Positions 51,831-63,722 of a DNA stretch of 64,000 nt are shown here, piece after piece. The position numbers and the translations under genes were made by a program. This DNA is from Bog-756 sp963831535 (GTDB lineage: Bacteria > Actinomycetota > Acidimicrobiia > Acidimicrobiales > RAAP-2). The stretch lies in contig CAWHQP010000006.1 of the NCBI GenBank assembly GCA_963831535.1, positions 248,001-312,000 of the forward strand. The letters run 5' to 3'. The number at the start of each line of letters is the position of its first letter. The first letter of the stretch is position 1. The notes below the pieces were generated by a model. The model was not told the DNA's origin. It saw only the letters and a program-made list of their open reading frames with translations, and made no database searches.

Positions 51831-53087
51831 TCATGCGAAGAACGCTCCGGCGGCGGCCAGCGCATCGGCCAGCTCGTCCACGTCGGACTCGTCGTTGTAC
51901 AGGGCGAACGAGGCCCGGGCGGTGGCGTTGACTCCGAGGCGCCGCATCAGGGGCTTGGCGCAGTGGTGGCCGGCGCGCACGCACACCCCGTACTGGTCGA
52001 GGATCTGGGAGATGTCGTGGGGGTGGAGGTCACCGAAGGCGAAGGACAGGACGCCGCCCCTCGCCGTCGGGTCTTGAGGCCCGAAGATGACCAGATCGTC
52101 GCCGAAGCGCTCGCGCAGCGTGGTCATGGCGTAGGTGGTCAACGAGATCTCGTGCTGACGGACGGCGTCCATTCCCACCGCGGTCAGGTAGTCGACAGCG
52201 GCACCGAGACCTATGGCCTCGGTGATGGGTGGCGTTCCGGCCTCGAACCGCCACGGGATGTCGTTCGGGGTGAAGCCCTCCTTGCGCACGTCGAGGATCA
52301 TCTCGCCCCCACCGAGGAACGGTGGCAGCTCCGACAGCAGCTCGTCGCGTCCCCACAGCACACCGATCCCGGTGGGACCGAGCATCTTGTGGGCGCTGAA
52401 GGCCAGGAAGTCCACACCGAGCGCGGCCACGTCGGTCGGGAGGTGGGGAACCGACTGGGCTCCGTCGGCCACCACGACGGCACCGGCGGCGTGGGCCACG
52501 GCGGCGATCTCGGCGACGGGATTGAGGGTGCCCAGTACGTTCGACATGCACGTCACGCCGACCAGCTTGGCCCCGTCCACCAGGGTCTCGAGATGGTCGA
52601 GGACCAGTCCGCCGTCGTCGTCCACCGGGATCCACCGGATGGTCAGGCCGCGCTCGCTGGCCAGCATGTGCCACGGGACGATGTTGGCGTGGTGCTCCAT
52701 CTCGGTGAGCACGATGATGTCGCCATCGTGCAGGTGCGTGCGGCCCCAGGTGTGGGCCACCAGGTTGAGGCCTTCGGTGGCGTTTTTGGTGAACACGACC
52801 TCGCGGGCCGCATCGGGTGCGCCAATGAAGTGGCCCACGCTCCGTCGTGCCGCCTCGAACCGCCGGGTGGCCTCTTCGGCGATGGCGTAGACGCCGCGGT
52901 GCACGTTGGCGTGGGTGGTCTCGTCGTACTCCCGCATGGCGTCGAGCACCTGCACCGGGCGCTGTGCGGAGGCCGCGGAGTCGAGATAGGTGATGGGATG
53001 GCCGTTCACCTCCCGGGCCAGGAGGGGGAAGTCCTTGCGGAGGGTGGCCACATCCACCCCGTGGTGGGTCTCGTTCAGTGGCGCCAT
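51831..53087 (-). CDS. sufS: Cysteine desulfurase SufS
   Basis: A 418-residue PLP enzyme that takes sulfur from cysteine as a persulfide. The PLP-binding Lys is in FLAFSAHKMLGPTG, His in TEMEHHANIVPW stacks on the cofactor, and the active-site Cys is in CVRAGHHCAKPLMRRLG, typical of type II desulfurases. ATG 53087 (MAPLNE) overlaps the sufC2 stop by 13 bases. SufU follows and is its natural partner. Confidence 0.95.
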   Translation of the reverse strand: MAPLNETHHGVDVATLRKDFPLLAREVNGHPITYLDSAASAQRPVQVLDAMREYDETTHANVHRGVYAIAEEATRRFEAARRSVGHFIGAPDAAREVVFTKNATEGLNLVAHTWGRTHLHDGDIIVLTEMEHHANIVPWHMLASERGLTIRWIPVDDDGGLVLDHLETLVDGAKLVGVTCMSNVLGTLNPVAEIAAVAHAAGAVVVADGAQSVPHLPTDVAALGVDFLAFSAHKMLGPTGIGVLWGRDELLSELPPFLGGGEMILDVRKEGFTPNDIPWRFEAGTPPITEAIGLGAAVDYLTAVGMDAVRQHEISLTTYAMTTLRERFGDDLVIFGPQDPTARGGVLSFAFGDLHPHDISQILDQYGVCVRAGHHCAKPLMRRLGVNATARASFALYNDESDVDELADALAAAGAFFA

Positions 53088-53857
53088 GCGTCGTACCCTT
53101 CGGTCTCTAGTGACCGGGCCAGTTCGGGCCCTCCCTCGGCCACCACGACTCCGTCGACCAACAGGTGTACCCGATCGGCGGCCAGTTCGTCGAGCATGCG
53201 CTGATAGTGGGTGATGACCAGCACGCCCAGCTCCGGTCGGGCCGCCCGCACCGTGTGGACACCCCGGGCCACGGTGCGCAGCGCGTCGACGTCGAGGCCG
53301 GAATCGGTCTCGTCCAGGATGGCCAACTCCGGCTCCAGGATGGCCATCTGGAGGATCTCGTTGCGCTTCCTCTCGCCCCCGGAGAAGCCGTCGTTGAGGT
53401 GACGCTCCCCGAAGGCCGGGTCCATGCCCAGCTTGTCCATCCACTCCATCATCATGAGGCGGACTTCGAGGACCGAGAGGTCCATACCCCGGCGGGCCGA
53501 GAGGGCCTGGCGAAGAAACTGGATGACCGGCACGCCGCCGATGGCCTCGGGCTCCTGGAAGGCCAGGAAGATGCCGGCCTTGCCGCGGACATCCGTAGGC
53601 CAGCCGGTGATGTCCTCGCCCCTGAATCGGATGGACCCGGCTGTCACCTCGTAGGCGGGATTGCCCAACAGCACGTTGGCCAGGGTGGACTTGCCCGATC
53701 CGTTGGGACCCATGAGGGCGTGCACCTGGCCCGCCTCCACGGTCAGGTCCACGCCCTTCAGGATGGGGGCGCCTTCCACCGAGACATGGAGGTCCTCGAT
53801 CCGGAGGAGCGGTGGGGAGGGCACCGGGTCCGGGGAGGCGGGGGCTTCGCTGGGCAC
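53075..53857 (-). CDS. sufC: Fe-S assembly ATPase SufC, second copy
   Basis: A 260-residue SufC. Walker A is GPNGSGKSTLANVLLG, the signature is FSGGERKRNEILQM, and Walker B is LAILDETDSGLDVDAL. It starts at GTG 53857 and overlaps sufS. It shares the order of SufC1 but differs in sequence (PIEVPGV versus PEAIGGVPV), so it is a distinct gene rather than a recent copy. Which copy serves SufBD is not determined. Confidence 0.95.
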   Translation of the reverse strand: MPSEAPASPDPVPSPPLLRIEDLHVSVEGAPILKGVDLTVEAGQVHALMGPNGSGKSTLANVLLGNPAYEVTAGSIRFRGEDITGWPTDVRGKAGIFLAFQEPEAIGGVPVIQFLRQALSARRGMDLSVLEVRLMMMEWMDKLGMDPAFGERHLNDGFSGGERKRNEILQMAILEPELAILDETDSGLDVDALRTVARGVHTVRAARPELGVLVITHYQRMLDELAADRVHLLVDGVVVAEGGPELARSLETEGYDAWRH

Positions 53858-53887
53858 GTGTTCGATAGTAGCCGGATTCTGTAGTTT

Positions 53888-53905
53888 CCCCTACGGGAAT
53901 AGGGG
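53888..53905. promoter_or_regulatory. Hairpin/inverted repeat upstream of the sufC2-sufS-sufU operon
   Basis: CCCCTA-CGGGAA-TAGGGG is a perfect 6-bp inverted repeat with a 6-base loop, 31 bases before the sufC2 start and 70 bases before the divergent debranching-enzyme gene. TAGGGGGAATC here echoes TAGGGGAAATC upstream of sufB. Confidence 0.4.
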
Positions 53906-53974
53906 GAATCCGACCGACACCGCGAACCGCGCCGGATTGGGCATGTCACCCAGGTCGACCGGTACGGTAAGCCC

Positions 53975-56182
53975 ATGGCCGACCCGTGGAACTTTGCCGG
54001 CCCAGTCACCCAGCTGGACTCCACCTCGGGCGTGGTGACGCTGGTTGACGAGTCGACCTTCGCCATCAGCGGCGGGTCCGGCGACATGTCGCCGGGGGCC
54101 GCTCAGGGCCTGTTCGTCCGGGACACCAGGATCCTGTCCCGCTTCGAGGTCCTGGTGGACGGGGTTCGGACCGAGCCACTGGCCGCGGTGACCAACGACC
54201 CGTTCTCGGCCACCTTCGTGTCCCGGTGCCTGCCTCCCCCGGGCCGGGCCGACTCCACGCTGATGGTGTTCCGTTCGAGGTACGTGGGGCAGGGCATGCG
54301 GGAGGACCTGACCATCCGCAACTTCGCCGACGAGGCCGCCCTGTGCACGGTCGAGGTGCTGATCGGCTCGGACTTTGCCGACCTCTTCGCGGTCAAGGAA
54401 GGTCGGGTGGGAGCCGAGCCGGGGGTCGCCGAGGCGACCGCCTCCGTACGCCAGCCCGAGGCGACCAGCACCGGCCCCGACGGTGAACCGGTTCCGCAAC
54501 GACCGTCCACCGTGGTGTCGTCGTACCGTCGGGCCGGCGTCGAGCGCGGCGTCGAACTCCGGTTCGAGGAGCCGACCCTGCTGACGACGGACCTGGCCAC
54601 CTTCGAGGTCGTCGTCCCGGCCCGGGGCGAGTGGGCCACCTGTATCGAGGTGGGACCGGCCTTCGACGGGACGGCCGTCGACCCGAGGTACCGGTGCGGA
54701 CAGCCGGTCGACCGGGCCACCCCCACCGAGCGACTGGCCGAGTGGCGCCGGCAGGTGCCCCAGGTGGAGACCAGCCACCCGGGCCTGAAGGAGGTCATCG
54801 CCCGCAGCGCCGAGGACCTCGGAGCCCTCCGCATCTTCGACCCCGACTATCCCGAACGGGTGGTGGTGGCGGCCGGCGCGCCGTGGTTCATGACGGTGTT
54901 CGGCCGCGACTCCCTGCTCACGGCTTGGATGGCCCTGCTCGTCGATCCGGACCTGGCCCGCGGCGTGCTGCAGACACTGGCCCGCTTCCAGGGGACCGAT
55001 GTCGACCCGCGTCACGACGAGCAGCCCGGCCGCATCCTCCACGAGATGCGCTTCGGTGACGCCGCCTCCCTCTCCCTCGGAGGCGGGAGCATCTACTACG
55101 GGACGGCCGACGCCACGCCCCTGTTCGTCATGCTGTTGGGGGAGATGCGCCGGTGGGGGGTGGCCCGGGAGATGGTCGACGAGCTCCTCCCCAATGCGGC
55201 CCGGGCCATCGAGTGGATCGAGCAGTTCGGCGACGCCGACGGAGACGGCTACGTGGAGTACACCCGCAACAGCGACCGGGGCCTGGCCAACCAGGGGTGG
55301 AAGGACAGCTGGGACGGGATCCGCTACGCGGACGGTCGGGTGGCCGAGGCACCCATCGCCCTCTGTGAGGTGCAGGCCTACACCTACGGGGCCTACCTGG
55401 CCACGGCCCATTTCGCCTTCGAGGTGGGCGATTCGGTCACCTACGACCGCTTCCGGGCCAAGGCCACCCAGCTGAAGGCGGCGTTCAACCGCGACTTCTG
55501 GCTGGAGGAGAAGGGATGGTTCGCCGTCGGGCTCGACGCCGACAAACGACCCATCGACTCGCTGACCTCGAACATCGGCCACTGCCTGTGGACCGGGATC
55601 GTCGACGAGGACAAGGCCCACCGGGTGGCCGAGAAGCTGGTCTCGCCGGCGATGTTCTCGGGTTGGGGGATCCGCACCCTGTCGCGGGACAGCGGCGGCT
55701 ACAACCCCATCAGCTATCACTGCGGATCGGTGTGGCCCCACGACACGGCCATCGTCGCCTCGGGCCTGGCCCGCTACGGCTACGACGGTGCCGCGCAGAA
55801 GCTCATCTTCGGGCTGCTGGACGCGGCCCAGGCCCAGGGGGGGCGGCTGCCCGAGCTGTTCTCGGGTCTGGACCGGGGCGAACTCACGGTTCCGGTGGGC
55901 TATCCCACGTCCTGCTCCCCGCAGGCGTGGGCGGCGGCATCGCCTCTGTTGTGTCTGCGTACGCTGCTCCGTCTCGACCCGTGGATCCCCTACGGCAAGA
56001 CCTGGCTCTCACCCAATCTTCCGGAGGGGATCAACTACCTGAAGGTGGCCGGTATCCCGCTGGCCGGATCGCGGGTGACCGTCGAAGTGGGTTCCGAGGT
56101 GCCCGGCGGGGTGGCCGTCAGCGGCCTGCCGAAGGAGATCGAACTGATCAGGGAGCCCCGACGGCCCTCCACCGCCGTGTGA
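53975..56182 (+). CDS. Glycogen debranching-type amylo-alpha-1,6-glucosidase
   Basis: A 735-residue protein. The N-terminal GDE_N-like beta domain includes SGDMSPGAAQGLFVRDTRILSRF. The C-terminal alpha/alpha barrel has FMTVFGRDSLLTAWM, NQGWKDSWDGIRYADG and YHCGSVWPHDTAIVASGL, which contain the acid catalysts expected of GH63/GH133-type glucosidases. Such proteins act on alpha-linked glucans; other members cleave mannosyl or glucosyl glycerate. ATG 53975. Divergent from sufC2. Confidence 0.88.
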   Translation: MADPWNFAGPVTQLDSTSGVVTLVDESTFAISGGSGDMSPGAAQGLFVRDTRILSRFEVLVDGVRTEPLAAVTNDPFSATFVSRCLPPPGRADSTLMVFRSRYVGQGMREDLTIRNFADEAALCTVEVLIGSDFADLFAVKEGRVGAEPGVAEATASVRQPEATSTGPDGEPVPQRPSTVVSSYRRAGVERGVELRFEEPTLLTTDLATFEVVVPARGEWATCIEVGPAFDGTAVDPRYRCGQPVDRATPTERLAEWRRQVPQVETSHPGLKEVIARSAEDLGALRIFDPDYPERVVVAAGAPWFMTVFGRDSLLTAWMALLVDPDLARGVLQTLARFQGTDVDPRHDEQPGRILHEMRFGDAASLSLGGGSIYYGTADATPLFVMLLGEMRRWGVAREMVDELLPNAARAIEWIEQFGDADGDGYVEYTRNSDRGLANQGWKDSWDGIRYADGRVAEAPIALCEVQAYTYGAYLATAHFAFEVGDSVTYDRFRAKATQLKAAFNRDFWLEEKGWFAVGLDADKRPIDSLTSNIGHCLWTGIVDEDKAHRVAEKLVSPAMFSGWGIRTLSRDSGGYNPISYHCGSVWPHDTAIVASGLARYGYDGAAQKLIFGLLDAAQAQGGRLPELFSGLDRGELTVPVGYPTSCSPQAWAAASPLLCLRTLLRLDPWIPYGKTWLSPNLPEGINYLKVAGIPLAGSRVTVEVGSEVPGGVAVSGLPKEIELIREPRRPSTAV

Positions 56183-56200
56183 CGCACACGCTCGGGAGGC

Positions 56201-56818
56201 TCACCAACCCCGTTCGATCCACTCGCCGAGGTGGGGCGTCTCGGTGCCGATGGTGGTGCCCGCCCCGTGACCGGGGAGGACCATGGTGTCCGGACCAAAC
56301 GGGGCGAACAACCGCTCCTCGATGGAGTGGATGATGGTGGCGAAGTCGGCGTTCTCGAACGAGGTGTTCCCCGGACCGCCGGGGAACAGGGTGTCGCCGG
56401 TGAACAGCAGCGGCGTGCCCTCCACGGTGAAGCACATGGAGCCCGGCGTGTGGCCGGGGGTGGCGATGGTGCCCATCCTCAGCCGGCCGACCTCCAGCAC
56501 CGAGTTGTCCTCCAGGATCTGATCGTAGGAGGGGAGCATGGCGGCGTCGGCGCCGGTCACGGCGACATCGATCCCGGCGTCACGCACCGCCTCGACGGCC
56601 TGGATGTGGTCCCAGTGCCCGTGGGTCTCGACCACCTGGCGCACGTCGAGGGCCCGGCACAGCTCGAGGAGTTTGTCGTGCTCGTTGGCGGCGTCGATGA
56701 GCAGGGACTCGCCGGTGGACCGGCACCGCACGATGTAGACGTTGTTGTCGACCGGGCCCACCACGAGGCGGTGGACCTCGACGGCGGTGTCCCGGTAGTC
56801 GATGATGGTCTCGGGCAC
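56201..56818 (-). CDS. MBL-fold hydrolase (glyoxalase II-like)
   Basis: A 205-residue metallo-hydrolase. GPVDNNVYIVRC, then ETHGHWDHIQAV (HxHxDH) and TPGHTPGSMCF, LFTGDTLF supply the two-metal site typical of glyoxalase II. GTG 56818 (MPETIIDYRDT) is preferred to a longer frame, since GGAGGAGG lies about 9 bases upstream. The substrate may be a thioester or lactone. It is divergent from the acyl-CoA dehydrogenase and converges with the debranching-type gene. Confidence 0.87.
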   Translation of the reverse strand: MPETIIDYRDTAVEVHRLVVGPVDNNVYIVRCRSTGESLLIDAANEHDKLLELCRALDVRQVVETHGHWDHIQAVEAVRDAGIDVAVTGADAAMLPSYDQILEDNSVLEVGRLRMGTIATPGHTPGSMCFTVEGTPLLFTGDTLFPGGPGNTSFENADFATIIHSIEERLFAPFGPDTMVLPGHGAGTTIGTETPHLGEWIERGW

Positions 56819-56926
56819 GGTGTCTGGACCTCCTCCGGATCCGGGCCTCCGCAGGTGGAGAACCGGGTGATTCCTCAGGTCAGCGTACCGGCCGGCCTCC
56901 ACCTGTTGGTCACCTGCGTGCTGGTT

Positions 56927-56952
56927 CTGGTAGACAGACCTGGTAGACAATC
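56927..56952 (+). promoter_or_regulatory. 13-bp direct repeat in a divergent promoter
   Basis: CTGGTAGACAGAC at 56927-56939 is followed immediately by CTGGTAGACAATC, so ten of 13 bases are identical and then two differ. It lies between the MBL hydrolase and the acyl-CoA dehydrogenase, 51 bases before the latter's start. Direct repeats at such a position may bind a regulator. Confidence 0.45.
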
Positions 56953-57003
56953 GGGCAGATCCGCCCTTTTTGTCGGGGCCGGCCCAGGGGAAAAGAGAAC
57001 ACG

Positions 57004-58119
57004 ATGAACTTCGCCTTCAGCGAGGAGCAGGACGAGCTGCGCAAGGCGGTCAAGCGCTTCCTCGACGACAAGTCTCCCGAGACGGAAGTGCGCCGGCTGA
57101 TGGAGACGACCGAGGGGTACGACCCGGCCGTCTGGACTCAGATGGCCGAGCAGCTGGGTCTCCAGTCCCTCACCATCCCCGAGGAGTACGGCGGCTCCGG
57201 ATTCACCTACGTGGAGCTCATCGTGGTCCTAGAGGAGATGGGGGCGGCCCTTCTGTGCGCACCGTTCTTCTCCACCGTGGCCCTGGCTGCCAATGCCATC
57301 CTGACCTCGGGGGACACCAAGGCCATGGAGTACCTGTTGCCGGGCATCGCCTCGGGGGAGACCATCAGCACGCTGGCCTTCACCGAGGACTCGGGCCGCT
57401 GGGACGCCGACGGCATCACCCTCGCCGCCACACCCTCGGGGGAGGGCTGGAACCTCAACGGGCACAAGTCCTTCGTCATCGACGGGCACGTGGCCGACCT
57501 CATCGTGGTGGTAGGCCGGACACCGGCCGGGCTGTCCCTGTTCGGGGTGAAGGGCGACGCCGACGGCCTCACCCGCACACCGCTGGCGACCATGGACCAG
57601 ACCCGTAAGCAGGCCCGCCTGGAGTTCGCCGACACCCCGGCCTGGCTGATCGGCACCGACGGCGGAGCGGCGCCCGGACTGTCCAAGACGCTGGACCTGG
57701 CGGCCGTGGCCCTGGCCGCCGAACAGGTCGGCGGGGCCCAGCGCTGCCTCGACAGTTCGGTCGAGTACGCCAAGACCCGCATCCAGTTCGGCCGGCCCAT
57801 CGGCAGCTTCCAGGCCATCAAGCACAAGTGCGCCGACATGCTCTTGGAGGTGGAGTCGGCCAAGTCCGCCGCCTACTACGCCGGCTGGGCGGCGGCCGAG
57901 GACTCCGACGAGCTGCCCGTGGTGGCCTCCCTGGCCAAGTCGTACTGCTCCGAGGCGTACTTCCACGCCGCCGCCGAGACCATCCAGATCCACGGCGGCA
58001 TCGGGTTCACCTGGGAGCACCCCGCCCACCTGTACTTCAAGCGGGCCAAGTCCTCCGAGCTCATGCTGGGTGACCCGTCGTACCACCGCGAGCTGCTGGC
58101 CCAGCGCATCGGTATCTGA
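57004..58119 (+). CDS. Acyl-CoA dehydrogenase (FadE/ChsE-type)
   Basis: A 371-residue flavoenzyme. The N-terminus NFAFSEEQDELRKAVKRFLDD is typical. The region TLAFTEDSGRWDADGITLAA replaces the usual TEPxxGSD, and the ending IQIHGGIGFTWEHPAHLYFKRAKSSELMLGD is characteristic of mycobacterial FadE subunits of heteromeric steroid and lipid dehydrogenases (for example ChsE1/ChsE2). The catalytic Glu is not clear at its usual place, which fits a non-catalytic subunit of a pair. ATG 57004. The partner is not in the window. Confidence 0.87.
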   Translation: MNFAFSEEQDELRKAVKRFLDDKSPETEVRRLMETTEGYDPAVWTQMAEQLGLQSLTIPEEYGGSGFTYVELIVVLEEMGAALLCAPFFSTVALAANAILTSGDTKAMEYLLPGIASGETISTLAFTEDSGRWDADGITLAATPSGEGWNLNGHKSFVIDGHVADLIVVVGRTPAGLSLFGVKGDADGLTRTPLATMDQTRKQARLEFADTPAWLIGTDGGAAPGLSKTLDLAAVALAAEQVGGAQRCLDSSVEYAKTRIQFGRPIGSFQAIKHKCADMLLEVESAKSAAYYAGWAAAEDSDELPVVASLAKSYCSEAYFHAAAETIQIHGGIGFTWEHPAHLYFKRAKSSELMLGDPSYHRELLAQRIGI

Positions 58120-58221
58120 GCAGCCGACCGATGCCCGACGAGTATGCCGGTAGCGGCGCGTCCCCAGGTCGACGCCCGATCGTGATCCGACAACCGGCGG
58201 ATCTGGCGTAGCGTTCCCTCG

Positions 58222-58911
58222 ATGAACACCGGGAGAAACCTGATCAGCTGGCTCCTCTTGGGCCTTCTCACCGTGCTGGCCCTGGGCGCGGCCGCCCTGG
58301 GCATCGTCCAGGCGCCGAAGAATGCCCCGCTCATCAGCTGTGCATCGCCGCAGCAACCCATTCAACACTGTACGGGGGCTGTCCCGAACACCCTCGCCGC
58401 GGCCAACTACTCGCAGGTCCTCTCCGAGGACACGCCGCAGGGCAAACAGACCGACTACCTGGTGTACCAGGCCCCCGACCGGCTGGGTGGCTACATCCAG
58501 AGCGGGTCCAAGCGCACCTACGTGTACGTCATCGGGAAGTTCGAATACCAGAGTCTGACCGTGGCCAACAACGCCTCCACCAACCATCTGGTCCTGTACC
58601 GGCAGCCCAGCCAGGGGGCTCAGGCCCTCGATCCGGCCCACGGTTACCTGCCCTACGCCAAGAGCGCCAAGGATGTCCAGCAGTCGGGGGACACCTACTC
58701 GTTCACGCTGTCGGAAACCACCTCCCAGGGCAAGGAGACCGGGACGTTCGCGTACACCGTCTCGGGCTCGTACGTGTCGGAGTTCACGCTCAATGTGGCC
58801 GGGTCCTCGGTGCAGCTGATCATCTCCCAGGTGGGTTCGTCGCCACCCGTCTCGATCCCGGCCGGAGCCAAGATCGTCGGGGTGACGGGCGGTTCCACCA
58901 CTGGGGGCTGA
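58222..58911 (+). CDS. Secreted or membrane-anchored hypothetical protein
   Basis: A 229-residue protein with one N-terminal hydrophobic helix (LISWLLLGLLTVLALGAAALGI) acting as an anchor or uncleaved signal. The rest is beta-rich and Ser/Thr/Gln-rich (TSQGKETGTFAYTVSGSYVSEFTLNV) with a Gly/Ser end. Two Cys (about 40 and 50) may form a disulfide. No family is recognised. ATG 58222. Confidence 0.7.
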   Translation: MNTGRNLISWLLLGLLTVLALGAAALGIVQAPKNAPLISCASPQQPIQHCTGAVPNTLAAANYSQVLSEDTPQGKQTDYLVYQAPDRLGGYIQSGSKRTYVYVIGKFEYQSLTVANNASTNHLVLYRQPSQGAQALDPAHGYLPYAKSAKDVQQSGDTYSFTLSETTSQGKETGTFAYTVSGSYVSEFTLNVAGSSVQLIISQVGSSPPVSIPAGAKIVGVTGGSTTGG

Positions 58912-58974
58912 TCCGGCCCGGGGCTACCGGATCCGGGGAGACCCAGCCCGGGCCCCCTGACCGCGCACGATCGG

Positions 58975-59648
58975 TCAACCGGTTGATGCGGCTACGGCCT
59001 CGACGATGGCGGCGCGCAGCTGTCGGGCGTGAGTCCCGGGTCGTCGGCCTCACACAGCCACCGGACCACGACGAAGTGCCGGGCACCAGCGGCGGCCATG
59101 GCCCCCACCGTGGCGGGGTGACCCCCCCGGTGATCCACACCGGCCACGGCGACAGGGCCACCGCCTCGCTGATGTAGCCCAGACCGGTACCGGGCCGTCC
59201 GGGCTTGGTCGGGGTGGGGCTCACCGGGCCGGCCGAGAGGTACTGGACGGGAGCGGGTTGGCTTCCCGTGGCCCTGACTCCCACCGCCGCCTGGACCTCG
59301 TGGACGGCGTGGGTCGACAGCCCGATGACGGCGTCATCGCCGACCACCCGGCGGGCGGCGGACGGCGAGGCGTCGACCTTGGCCGACATGCACCCCGTCG
59401 GCCCCGACGGCTGCAGCCAGATCGGGTCGGTCATTGAGGATGAAGGGCACACCGTTGTCGGCACAGACCTTCTGGACGAGGGCCGCCCGCTCGGCCAGCC
59501 GGTGGTCGTCCAGATGCTTCTCCCTCAGCTGGACGACGTCCACACCCCCGTCGATGCACGTTGCGACGAACTGTTCGAGGTCGGGACGGTCGGGCGTGCA
59601 CAGGTACAGCCTCCGATCGGCCAGACCCCACCGGTCGGGGTTCATCAC
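58975..59648 (-). CDS. thiE: Thiamine-phosphate synthase (three frameshifts)
   Basis: ThiE joins HMP-PP and HET-P to form thiamine phosphate. Restoring three bases gives a 224-residue protein. QLREKHLDDHRL is the pyrophosphate region, NDRPDLAAAVGADGVHVG the substrate loop, then GLSTHAVHEVQAA, YLSAGPVSPTPTKPGRPG and GGVTPATVGAMAAAGA. Breaks: near 59370 one base is extra; near 59110 and near 59020 one G is missing each. The stop is 58975-58977. GTG 59648 starts eight bases after the HhH gene stop; ATG 59645 is the alternative. Confidence 0.85.
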
Positions 59649-59655
59649 GGGCCGG

Positions 59656-60254
59656 TCAGGCCGACGTTGCTGCCTGGGCCTTGGCCTTGGCCTTCATCTT
59701 CTGCTTGTACTGGCGCACCTTGGCCAGGGCCTCGGGCGAATCGATGTCGGCCACCGAGCGGAACGAGCCGGCGTCCCCGTAGGGGGAGGCGGCCTTCTCC
59801 CATCCTGGGGGTCGTATCCCGAGCTGCTTGCCCAGCAGGGCGATGAAGATACGGGCCTTCTGCTCGCCGAATCCGGGCAGGGCCTTCACGTTGGCCAGCA
59901 GGGTCTTGCCGTCCTCGGCGGACGTCCAGATGGCGGCGGGATCACCTCCGTAGGTGTCCACGATGACCGCGCACACCTCCTGCACCCGCCCGGCCATGGA
60001 CTTCGGGAACCGGTGGAGGGCGGGCTTCTCGCTGAACACGGCGGCCAGGGCTTCGGGGTCCATGGCGGCCAGGTCTGCGACGTCGAGGCGGCCGCCGAGC
60101 CGCTCCGTAGATCGAACGGGGACCGGAACGCCCGCTCGAGCGGGACCTGCTGGTCGAGGACCATGGCGATGAGCAGCGCCAGGGGATCGTCGGAGAGCAG
60201 CTGGTCTACGGCGTCATCGCCGGTCACGTGGATCACGTGGATCAGGCTACCCAC
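59656..60254 (-). CDS. HhH-GPD-type base-excision repair protein (frameshifted)
   Basis: A 199-residue protein if one base is added. The N-terminal part (DPLALLIAMVLDQQVPLERAF) and the C-terminal part (MDPEALAAVFSEKPALHRFP, then LPGFGEQKARIFIALLGKQLG, the helix-hairpin-helix) lie in different frames. The break is near 60107, in a short G-run. It matches the uncharacterised HhH-GPD family that lacks an obvious catalytic Lys and Asp of DNA glycosylases. Lys/Ala-rich tail. It sits between aceE and thiE, 40 bases after aceE. Confidence 0.8.
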
Positions 60255-60293
60255 GTTCGCGACGATCGGACAGCAATTGGCCCGTCCCGGGAC

Positions 60294-63028
<2,735 letters not shown>

Positions 63029-63069
63029 GGGGCCATGCTCCCACCGCCCGATGGTGCAAGGGAATTCAT

Positions 63070-63083
63070 CGGAACGCGTTCTA
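63070..63083. promoter_or_regulatory. KstR-type operator palindrome upstream of aceE (one mismatch)
   Basis: CGGAACGCGTTCTA fits TnnAACnnGTTnnA except for the first base. It lies 42 bases upstream of the aceE start, in the 161-base gap to the divergent RNase H gene (start 63190). Confidence 0.55.
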
Positions 63084-63189
63084 GCGACCGAGACCTCCGG
63101 GGCCAGCGCCCGGGACGGGCTGGTCCGGGTGACGGTACCGCGCCTCGACCGTGCACTCACGGGGCCGGTGGAGCGGGCATGCTGTCCCG

Positions 63190-63642
63190 ATGCACCCAGC
63201 CGCCCATGGACCCGACCCGGCGCTCACCGTCGTTTTCACCGACGGTTCCTGTCGAGGGAATCCCGGCCCCGGTGGATGGGCCTGGGCGGTGGACGGAGGC
63301 CGGTCAGACAGCGGCGGGGAGCCCCACACCACCAACCAGCGGATGGAGGTCACCGCCGTGGTCCGTGCGCTGCAGGCCCTTCCCGGCCCGCTCCACGTGG
63401 TGAGCGACTCCACCTACGTGGTGAACTGCTTCAAGGACCGCTGGTGGGAGGGATGGCAACGCCGCAGTTGGCGCAACACCCAGGGCAAGCCGGTGGCCAA
63501 TCAAGACCTCTGGAGGGAGCTGATCCCCTTGGTCGTTGAGTCGGGCCGCCCGGTCTCCTTCGAGTGGGTCAAGGGCCACTCCGGGCACCGAATGAACGAT
63601 CTGGTCGACCTGTTGGCCACGCAGGCGGCCGACCTCCAGTAG
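63190..63642 (+). CDS. rnhA: Ribonuclease H type 1
   Basis: A 150-residue RNase H that degrades RNA in RNA-DNA hybrids. The four acidic active-site residues are seen in VFTDGSCRGNPGPGG, TNQRMEVTAVV, VVSDSTYVVN and HRMNDLVD. ATG 63190 is chosen because it starts just before the domain; the preceding 13 codons are not family-like. Divergent from aceE. Confidence 0.94.
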   Translation: MHPAAHGPDPALTVVFTDGSCRGNPGPGGWAWAVDGGRSDSGGEPHTTNQRMEVTAVVRALQALPGPLHVVSDSTYVVNCFKDRWWEGWQRRSWRNTQGKPVANQDLWRELIPLVVESGRPVSFEWVKGHSGHRMNDLVDLLATQAADLQ

Positions 63643-63722
63643 GCCGCTCAGGGCGACGAAGGTTTCCCGGTCCGGTGCCGGACCCGTTTGGGTTCCACGC
63701 CCCGCTCCCGTAACCTGCTGGC

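Noticed and set aside
53891..55741. Long open frame antisense to the debranching-type gene (about 616 codons)
   Set aside because: It overlaps a well-supported glucosidase and has the Gly/His/Arg-rich composition typical of antisense frames at high GC.
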